Assembly: GCF_000960995.1 (NCBI RefSeq)
Contig: NZ_CP009435.1
Span: 930,001-994,000, forward strand
Direction: 5' to 3'
Source: Burkholderia glumae LMG 2196 = ATCC 33617
GTDB lineage: Bacteria > Pseudomonadota > Gammaproteobacteria > Burkholderiales > Burkholderiaceae
DNA: 64,000 bases
Under the pieces are notes generated by a model. That model was given only the letters and a program-made list of their open reading frames with translations, was not told the origin of the DNA and ran no database searches. The position numbers and the translations under genes are program-made. Shown here piece after piece: positions 58,363-64,000 of this stretch. How positions within the stretch are numbered: position 1 is the first letter of the stretch; each line of letters begins with the position of its first letter.

Positions 58363-60189
58363 TCAGGACATCCCCGTGTTGGCCTGGCTGACGTCGAACT
58401 GAAACTGCCGGCGCCCCACCTCGTCGATGAAGTCGCGCGCCAGGCCCGCGCCGTCAGTGGCACTCGAATGAATATGGATCGGGCCAGAGAAACTGGTCTC
58501 GTTCGAGTTCGTCGTATTCGAAACACTGCTCGAAAGCCCAGGCAGAGTCGCTACGGCGGTCTGCCGCGCAATCTGCGCCGCGTTGGCTCGACCGAGCGCC
58601 CCATATAGATCGGACGCGTACAACGCGCGCTGCTGGGCCTCCGAATCGGCGTTTTTGGGACGCTCGTAGTAGCGAGACGCAATAGCCGCCGCATCGAGTG
58701 CATTGGTCGACGCCAGCAGCCGACGCCCGGCGTCCCGCTCGCCGCCACTGCGAAGCTCGTAGTTCGCGAACTGCAATTGCTGATCGAGCGTGGAACTTCG
58801 GATGTCAGTCCCGAACAGCTTCTTGAACGCGTCCTGTCGGTCCGGGTGCCACTGACCGATTCCGTAGGCCCGCCCGTTGTCGCCAATAGCAGTCGGATTC
58901 AGTTGGCTTTCCCGCCAGAAGTTTGCAACGAGGCCCACTGCTTGCTCTTTGGACCATCCCATCTCCATCAGACGGGAGACTGCCGCAGCGGAACGCATAT
59001 CCTTGGCGAGATCAGCACCGTTGCCATACGCGCTGGAGCCGCCTGCAGCGGTAGAACTTGAGGACGATCCGCCAGCGTCGGCTCCATCGCTGCCGACGTC
59101 GTTGATGTCCGCGAGAAACTGCTTGCCGTGCTTGATGACGTCACCCCAGCGTCGCTGCACCAACGCGTTGATGACCTCCCCGAGCTCGGAGAACGCATTT
59201 CCAAGCCGTCCAATCGTCTTGATGCCACCATCGAGCTCAGCAAAGAACGATTTCACATTGGTGGTGACCTGCTTCCAGTCGATGTCTTTCACCCACGCCG
59301 CGAACCGCTCCGCGAGCGCCACGATCTGCTTCCCGATCTGGTCCGCGTGCGCCGCGAACCAATCGGACAGCGGCGTCAGCAGCTTCATGATCGCCTCGAA
59401 CGCCGGCGTCATGCCGATGACCGCGCGCTGCGCTGACAGCACAATGCCCTCCTTTAAATCCTTCCAGCGGTTGTCGAGCGCACGCAAGCGGTCGGCTTCT
59501 TCTTGCGCTAGCTGGTTGAGCTTCGACTGGCGGTCCATCTCGGCCCGCAGTGCAGCCGGCCCGCTCATCAGGGCGTCAGCCATGGCTCGGCTGTACCCCT
59601 CTTGCTGCATGGCCAGAATCGCGAAGCCGCGCCCTTGGGTTTGCGCGAGCCGCTGGGAAATCTCCGCGTCCTGCTGCAGCTTCTTGATCGGATCGTCCAC
59701 GTCGCGCACGCTGGCACCCTTTACGCCGGCCCGGCTGGCGTTCATCAGGTAGGCCTGCAGGCGATCGTCGAAGTCACCGTTCTTCAGCTTGGCGGCTTGC
59801 TCCTGGATGCCCCGCATCGCGTCGTCGGCATCGGCCGCCGAGGCTCCCAGGCGATCGAACGACTGCTCGACGGCACGCACTTGACCGGGCACCATGCCCA
59901 GATCTCGAGCAAGTTGGCCGGTCGCAATCGCGCCCTTAATGGTCTGCTCAGCGAACTCCTTGATGCCGATCCCGGCGGCGAACAGACCAACGATGGCGAG
60001 CAGCTCGGTGCGAAAGGCGCGGAACGAGTCGGCGGCGCGCTTGTTCCGCTCCTCGATCTGCTTGGCCGCCGCCAGCTCCTCGGCGGTGAGCTTCTTTGTC
60101 AGTTGGCCGGCCTCCGCCTTGCCGCGCTTGAACGCGGCGGCGTCGAGGCCGAGGGTGACGACAAGTGCGTCGACGATGGTGGTGCCCAC
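58363..60189 (-). CDS. Phage tail tape measure protein with tail-lysozyme domain
   Basis: A 608-residue protein; a GTG at 60189 is chosen because GGAGG (60202-60198) lies eight bases before it, and it directly follows the frameshifted chaperone stop. The first 400 residues are long helices, with a short hydrophobic segment (LLAIVGLFAAGIGIKEF), as tape measures have. The C-terminal domain (about residues 420-520) has GWSKEQAVGLVANFWRESQ, NPTAIGDNGRAYGIGQWHPD, a phage tail lysozyme. It sets tail length and degrades the wall during entry. The family is usually longer (700-1000). Confidence 0.78.
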   Translation of the reverse strand: MGTTIVDALVVTLGLDAAAFKRGKAEAGQLTKKLTAEELAAAKQIEERNKRAADSFRAFRTELLAIVGLFAAGIGIKEFAEQTIKGAIATGQLARDLGMVPGQVRAVEQSFDRLGASAADADDAMRGIQEQAAKLKNGDFDDRLQAYLMNASRAGVKGASVRDVDDPIKKLQQDAEISQRLAQTQGRGFAILAMQQEGYSRAMADALMSGPAALRAEMDRQSKLNQLAQEEADRLRALDNRWKDLKEGIVLSAQRAVIGMTPAFEAIMKLLTPLSDWFAAHADQIGKQIVALAERFAAWVKDIDWKQVTTNVKSFFAELDGGIKTIGRLGNAFSELGEVINALVQRRWGDVIKHGKQFLADINDVGSDGADAGGSSSSSTAAGGSSAYGNGADLAKDMRSAAAVSRLMEMGWSKEQAVGLVANFWRESQLNPTAIGDNGRAYGIGQWHPDRQDAFKKLFGTDIRSSTLDQQLQFANYELRSGGERDAGRRLLASTNALDAAAIASRYYERPKNADSEAQQRALYASDLYGALGRANAAQIARQTAVATLPGLSSSVSNTTNSNETSFSGPIHIHSSATDGAGLARDFIDEVGRRQFQFDVSQANTGMS

Positions 60190-60191
60190 GG

Positions 60192-60799
60192 TCACTTCCT
60201 CCGTTCTGCCGCGACGCGCTCGTTGTAGCTGTCGACGGCGATTATTTCGAGCAGGCCATGCAAGTCGGTCTGCCCCAAGTTGGTTTGCAGCTCGGCCAGG
60301 GTGGCCAGCCGGCGGGAAACGACCGCGCCGATAGTGCGCGGCACGTTCGGGTAGTTGATCAGGCGCCCGGTGTCGGCGCCGCCCCAGTGGCCTGCGCGGA
60401 TTGGGCGGCGCCGAGAAAACCCTCGAGGTGCAGGTCGAGCACGACCTTTCGCAGGCGCAGGCGCGTCGAGACTTCCTCGGTGTCGTCGTCAATCAGCGCC
60501 CGCGCGCCGCCGGCGGTGCCGTCGCCGAACGCGAACTGAACGCAGGTCATCATCTCGTCGAGCAGCGGTTTCGCCTGTTCGAAGGGAACCTTGGTGATCG
60601 ACTTGATGCCAATCGCGGCCACGCCAGCCATTCCCATGGACAAGACCTCGTCCGGGATTTGCACCCCGGCGCCCATGACCGCGAAAAGCGCCCGCGCCGC
60701 CCAGTCCTCCGACCGTGCGGCCGACATCTCGGTGATCAGGAAGCGTTTGCCGGCGTCACGACCCTCAGTCGCCGTGAAGTTGGTGGTTTTGCGAGCCAT
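60192..60799 (-). CDS. Tail chaperone G-T fusion by -1 frameshift
   Basis: Reading starts at 60799. At 60422-60416 the heptamer GGGTTTT sits in the X XXY YYZ register (codons GAG GGT TTT). A -1 slip gives SRRRPIRAGHWGGADTGRLI and continues through INYPNVPRTIGAVV, LAELQTNLGQTDLHGLLEI to TGA at 60194-60192. The fusion would be 202 residues: 128 from the first frame and 74 from the second. Long tails often make such G and GT chaperones, and the second frame has real protein character but no start of its own. Frameshifting efficiency is not known. Confidence 0.7.
60359..60799 (-). CDS. Phage tail assembly chaperone (unshifted product)
   Basis: A 146-residue acidic protein with ATG at 60799: MARKTTNFTATEGRDAGKRF, then FLITEMSAARSEDWAARALFAVMG, a common tail-chaperone beginning. 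It lies between the early-gene block and the tape measure, the standard place for this factor, which prevents tape-measure aggregation during assembly. It ends TGA at 60359 when no frameshift occurs; see the fusion entry. Confidence 0.78.
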   Translation of the reverse strand: MARKTTNFTATEGRDAGKRFLITEMSAARSEDWAARALFAVMGAGVQIPDEVLSMGMAGVAAIGIKSITKVPFEQAKPLLDEMMTCVQFAFGDGTAGGARALIDDDTEEVSTRLRLRKVVLDLHLEGFLGAAQSAQATGAAPTPGA

Positions 60800-60874
60800 G
60801 CTGTTTCTCCAATGAATGTGGAATTACCCCGATGCCATCCGGCCACCTGGCCGACGCAACCCTGTCCGAGCGCC

Positions 60875-61249
60875 TCACGAACCGCCCTCTGCGTTTCTAG
60901 ACTCACGTGCGCACTCCTGTAGACTTCCGCCCCCAGATTCCGCTGACGGCACGCCGATCTGCGCAGCCCGCTCCATCAATCCGGCGAGCCTTCGACGCGT
61001 CCGCATCCGGCCCTTCCTTCCGCTGGCCGGCGTCATCTCTGCCCGTTCCGCCTCGCTCCAGTAGTCCGGCCGCTCACATGCCGCCCCGAGAAGCAAGCGC
61101 TCCAGCGTCCTGCCTCGGCACTCCCCAGCCCGCTTTTCCTTTTTGAGCAGCGCCACCAAATCGCGGCTGGCCCACGCCGTGATCTGCACGAAACCAGCTT
61201 TCCGCATCCGCTTGCCGTGCGCCTTCAAGCGCTCTGCCGTCGTTGCCAT
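60875..61249 (-). CDS. Small basic phage protein, ribbon-helix-helix-like
   Basis: A 124-residue basic protein. The start TTAERLKAHGKRMRKAGFVQ, a strand FVQITAWAS and a helix DLVALLKKEKRAG, looks like a ribbon-helix-helix DNA-binding unit; similar short proteins occur in phage early regions. The rest is Arg/Gly/Ser-rich. It is 38 bp after the ssb stop. DNA-binding is inferred; no family is confirmed. Confidence 0.55.
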   Translation of the reverse strand: MATTAERLKAHGKRMRKAGFVQITAWASRDLVALLKKEKRAGECRGRTLERLLLGAACERPDYWSEAERAEMTPASGRKGRMRTRRRLAGLMERAAQIGVPSAESGGGSLQECARESRNAEGGS

Positions 61250-61287
61250 ATCCACCTCTCCCACCGTTATCCGGACCGTTACCACGG

Positions 61288-61647
61288 TCACAGGTCGTCG
61301 TTCATGTCGTCCGCCGATGCACTGTCGCGCATGGCGGCGCGTTTCCGCTTCACGTGGTAGGCCGTCACCACCGCATGGGCCACCATGTCCAGCGCCGGCT
61401 TCGCGTCGCCGTGCTTGTCCGTCCACACCTTCGGCGTCAGCGTGCCGGCCAGCGCCACCGAGTCACCGTCCTCGAGTGCCAACAGCGCATCACCCACCGT
61501 CGTGCTGAATGCGATCACGTTCACGAACATCGCCTCACCACCGTCCACCGCGGCGCGCACCTTGCACGTCACGAACTTCCCACCGTTGCGTCCCTGCCGG
61601 CTCGTCGCCGTGCCGAACAGCTTTCCGCTCACCAGTCCATCGATCAC
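61288..61647 (-). CDS. ssb: Phage single-stranded DNA-binding protein
   Basis: A 119-residue OB-fold protein, MIDGLVSGKLFGTATSRQG then GKFVTCKVRAAV, VNVIAFSTTVGDALLALEDGD, VALAGTLTPKVW. These match the SSB/PriB-type OB domain. The acidic end ADDMNDDL replaces the usual DDDIPF tip but keeps an acidic tail that may recruit replication partners. Its upstream region is the repeat array described separately. Confidence 0.85.
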   Translation of the reverse strand: MIDGLVSGKLFGTATSRQGRNGGKFVTCKVRAAVDGGEAMFVNVIAFSTTVGDALLALEDGDSVALAGTLTPKVWTDKHGDAKPALDMVAHAVVTAYHVKRKRAAMRDSASADDMNDDL

Positions 61648-61692
61648 GATTTGCTCCAGGTTGAATGTTTCAGAAAGAGCCTATGCACCCTG

Positions 61693-61949
61693 TTTGTCGC
61701 GTTTGTCTCTTCCCTAAAGGGAAGAAGAGACAACGCGACAAAACTGCAAGGGGCCTTGTCGCGCGTGTCGCGCAGAACAAATGCGACACGCGCAACATCG
61801 ACAGATTTCGCTTAAGCCCATGCCTGCCGGCCATCCGACGGGATGTCGCCAAGCTTCGCCGGCCAATTTGTCGCGCATGTCGCGCATCGCAAACGCGACA
61901 AACTGCGGACAGCTCGAAACCGACCCATTTTTTTGCCAAACGCGACAAA
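61693..61949. repeat. TTTGTCGCG / CGCGACAAA repeat array
   Basis: Five exact 9-mers in about 260 bp and both orientations: TTTGTCGCG at 61693-61701 and 61867-61875; CGCGACAAA at 61734-61742, 61894-61902 and 61941-61949. Inner palindromes include the CTCTTCCC-TAAA-GGGAAGAAGAG hairpin (about 61706-61731) and GCGCGTGTCGC (61761-61771) / GCGACACGCGC (61783-61793). No gene is supported in the interval 61648-61959. It could be an iteron-like replication origin, a regulator operator, or packaging site. Confidence 0.7.
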
Positions 61950-61959
61950 ATCGGCGCGC

Positions 61960-63900
61960 TCATTCGACACCTCTGGCTGCTGCGAAAATGCCCGCCGTGT
62001 GGTGCAACAGCCCTGCCTCGGCGAGTTTCTTGCAGGCCCGATAGACGGATGGCCGCGTGTACTGATCCTCGAAATGTCGTGCGACCTCCGCGCCCTTTGC
62101 ACCCGCGTTGCGAACTCGGAGGAACTCCAGCACAGCGCCCTCGACCGCGCCCAGTTTCTTGCCTGGCATCGGCGCTGCCGGTGCGTTTTCTGGTTGCACC
62201 ACGCACGATGTAATCGGTGATCCCCACTTCGATAGACCGAGTTGCACGACGTCGAGCCGGAACCCAATGCGCTCGCCCTTACTGGCGAGGTCGCGCTGCT
62301 TCGTGATCTCGGCGCACCGCCCGGATGGGGAGTCCGTCACCTCAATCTCAGTGTCGATCGCAGCACGGATGCCGCTCCAGCCGCGGGCCCCAGCGGCCAC
62401 CGCCTTCCCTGCGTGATGGATCAGCATGAAGTGCGCATCGCACTCGGTGCGGATCCGATCGAAGCGCTCGATAACGCGCCCCATGTCCTGGCCAGCGTTC
62501 TCGTTCGCACCAGAGCTCAGGCGTGCCAGCGTGTCACCGACGATCAGCCGGACGGGCACGCCCACCCGCGCTTCGAGCGCGCGCACGGTGTCGATGACGG
62601 CATCCGTATCGGCGTCGCCCTCGAAGAGATTGATCGGGTTGCGTGTGACAGCGAAGTTCGGCACCTGTACACCGTGGTGCCGCTGATATGCCTGCAGCCG
62701 CACCAGCACCGAGGTTGGCGATTCCGCGGCGAGATACACGACGAGCCCTGGCTCGGTCTGTCGGTCAATCCAGGGCACCCCACGAGCGATAGCCGCAGCC
62801 ATGTCGATCACGAAGAACGTCTTGCCGCTGTTCGAGTCGCCGTACAAGACGCTGCCCCCGCCCGCCGTGAGGAGCCCCTGGACCAACTCGTCAGGCGCGA
62901 CCACGGCGTCCGGCAGATCGTCAGCAAACGCCACATCGAGACTGAGCCGTACCTCTGGCTCGCGGGCGGCGCGCAGCAGCTCGGCCAGTGCTTCGGCCCC
63001 GTGCTCCGCCTCATAGTCGTTGGCGTCGTAGTTCGTGGGCTTGTCCTCAGGCAGCTCCGCCCACGCGCCGCCGATGTCCCGCGCAATCGACTCAGCATCC
63101 ACTTCCTTGCCGCGGTCAGGCACGATCACGACACGCGCCGCCGGATAGCGCTCGCGCAACAACGTCGCCACCGTCCGAGAGCGGCCCGCGCCGAACGTCA
63201 CCACCGCGGCGCCGTTGAAGTCGGCTCGGGCGCACGCCCATGCCTGGCCGACGCCTTCGCACACATACACCGCGCCGTCGGAGACAATGTCGCCGACCAC
63301 GAACAGCCCATCACCAAACGACGCACCCGGCATGTTCAGTTTCTTGCCGGCACCCGGCGGTGGGATGAACTGAATCGTGCGCAGTTCACCATCGAATGAG
63401 CGCACGGGCACCGCCAGCCAGCCGGCGACGCGGTAGTCTTGGATAGTCAGTAGGCTCTCGGTCGGCACCACTCGAAGCCCACCGGCGCTGCCGCGCTTCG
63501 CCGCAATGTAAGCATGATCAGCATGCGCCGGCGGGTAGCCGGCCAGCACGGCTTCAAGGTCAGCGCCTGACTTTCGTTCGGTGCGCACGGCAGGCGGTCG
63601 GCCGGCAGTGCGCTTGATGCGAGCCAGAGACTGCGAGCCCCGGCCTATGCCACCGGCCATGTGATAGAGCGTCGCGGCTCCGACACCGCCGTCGGGGTCG
63701 ATGCTTCGCCATACAGCGCGCGCGTCGCGCTCGCCACCGAAGTTGGCACCGCCTGCCGACCAGTCGAGAAAGTCGTCCTCGGACAGCCCGGCCGCCTTCG
63801 CCGCCATACCGGCACGAACCCAATCCTCTCGACTGCAGGTCGCATCGAGCGATCGCAAAGCATCGCGAGCCCGCTCGATGTCGTCGTGCCCGTTCTTCAT
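61960..63900 (-). CDS. Phage primase-helicase (PriCT_2, Toprim, RepA-like ATPase)
   Basis: A 646-residue replication protein. Residues 1-75 have a PriCT_2-type helical unit (REDWVRAGMAAKAAGLSEDDF). A Toprim domain around 195-300 (GAVYVCEGVGQAWACARAD, VVIVPDRG) follows, then an AAA_25/RepA-type helicase with Walker A GDSNSGKT near residue 354 and LIVGDTLARLS. A winged helix ends the protein (GAKGAEVARHFEDQYTRPSVY). It would initiate and unwind DNA at the phage origin. The next upstream frame ends inside its ATG. Confidence 0.86.
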   Translation of the reverse strand: MKNGHDDIERARDALRSLDATCSREDWVRAGMAAKAAGLSEDDFLDWSAGGANFGGERDARAVWRSIDPDGGVGAATLYHMAGGIGRGSQSLARIKRTAGRPPAVRTERKSGADLEAVLAGYPPAHADHAYIAAKRGSAGGLRVVPTESLLTIQDYRVAGWLAVPVRSFDGELRTIQFIPPPGAGKKLNMPGASFGDGLFVVGDIVSDGAVYVCEGVGQAWACARADFNGAAVVTFGAGRSRTVATLLRERYPAARVVIVPDRGKEVDAESIARDIGGAWAELPEDKPTNYDANDYEAEHGAEALAELLRAAREPEVRLSLDVAFADDLPDAVVAPDELVQGLLTAGGGSVLYGDSNSGKTFFVIDMAAAIARGVPWIDRQTEPGLVVYLAAESPTSVLVRLQAYQRHHGVQVPNFAVTRNPINLFEGDADTDAVIDTVRALEARVGVPVRLIVGDTLARLSSGANENAGQDMGRVIERFDRIRTECDAHFMLIHHAGKAVAAGARGWSGIRAAIDTEIEVTDSPSGRCAEITKQRDLASKGERIGFRLDVVQLGLSKWGSPITSCVVQPENAPAAPMPGKKLGAVEGAVLEFLRVRNAGAKGAEVARHFEDQYTRPSVYRACKKLAEAGLLHHTAGIFAAARGVE

Positions 63901-64000
63901 GCGTGGTGAAATGATGTGGGTGCCGTAGGCGGTTGGGACGTGCCGGCCTTGCCAGATGGTCGGCAGACGCGTCGAGCCGCATATCCGTCGCCGTCGAGCT
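63897..64000 (-). CDS. C-terminal end of an upstream phage gene (partial)
   Basis: On the minus strand a frame entering from the right edge (LDGDGYAARRVCRPSGKAG...) reaches TGA at 63899-63897, overlapping the ATG of the primase-helicase by three bases (ATGA). Such coupling is usual in phage early operons, so it is probably the end of a real gene. Only about 33 codons are visible; no family is assigned. Confidence 0.35.
   Translation of the reverse strand, partial: LDGDGYAARRVCRPSGKAGTSQPPTAPTSFHHA

Noticed and set aside
61670..62227. Minus-strand frame across the repeat array
   Set aside because: Its Cys-Arg-Val-rich translation is produced by the TGTCGCG repeats, and it overlaps the true end of the primase-helicase gene.
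50900..64000. Insertion sequence or transposase in the element
   Set aside because: No transposase-like frame or terminal inverted repeats of IS type were seen; the only recombinase is the tyrosine integrase.

Overview
The window is a high-GC, gene-dense bacterial chromosome segment. Product mix and local order (slmA; metX-metW; gatCAB divergent from mreBCD-mrdA-rodA; queCED; an NtrY-like kinase; DUF4390-rsmB; fmt-def; gshA; ada-alkA) fit Burkholderia sensu stricto or a very close relative. This is inferred from protein character and gene order; no search was run.

Layout. Positions 1 to about 50.5 kb are ordinary chromosome. 1-9 kb: end of a HAD-type nucleotidase gene, slmA, a SAM-II-like riboswitch controlling metX-metW, ampG with an M48 protease, an AraC regulator divergent from a zinc alcohol dehydrogenase, xthA and a PPK2. 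9-20 kb: gatCAB (minus strand) back to back with the rod-shape operon mreB-mreC-mreD-mrdA-rodA (plus strand), then a Sel1-repeat protein. 20-34 kb: queosine precursor genes queC-queE-queD, tRNA-Phe, a two-component pair next to DUF4390 and rsmB, htpX, a LysE exporter, def-fmt, and divergent dprA plus a thioredoxin-like gene. 34-50 kb: topB, two LysR regulators, a 2-hydroxyacid dehydrogenase, a thioesterase-patatin pair, tRNA-Lys, gshA, the ada-alkA alkylation-repair operon, a candidate small RNA, and small enzyme and hypothetical genes.

From about 50.9 kb to the right edge the DNA is a prophage or prophage-derived island. It opens with paired 11-bp direct repeats, two tiny phage genes and a tyrosine integrase. 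It then carries a decayed polyketide-synthase fragment, a membrane-anchored unknown gene, and an Xre-ImmA/IrrE regulator with an unknown partner. A contractile-type tail block on the minus strand follows (spike, hub, a 49-residue gene, Dit-like protein, tape measure with lysozyme domain, tail chaperone with a -1 frameshift extension). Last come a small basic protein, an SSB, a repeat array and a primase-helicase. Head, sheath, tube and fibre genes are not seen, so the element is rearranged, defective, or continues beyond the window.

Most noteworthy: the long-loop SAM-II riboswitch; a roughly 65-nt candidate sRNA with two anti-Shine-Dalgarno repeats; the fused KS/KR polyketide-synthase relic beside the integrase; a canonical slippery heptamer in the tail chaperone; and a TTTGTCGCG repeat array before the phage primase gene. 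Several genes shorter than 60 codons (44, 49 and 56 residues) were found by reading the gaps.
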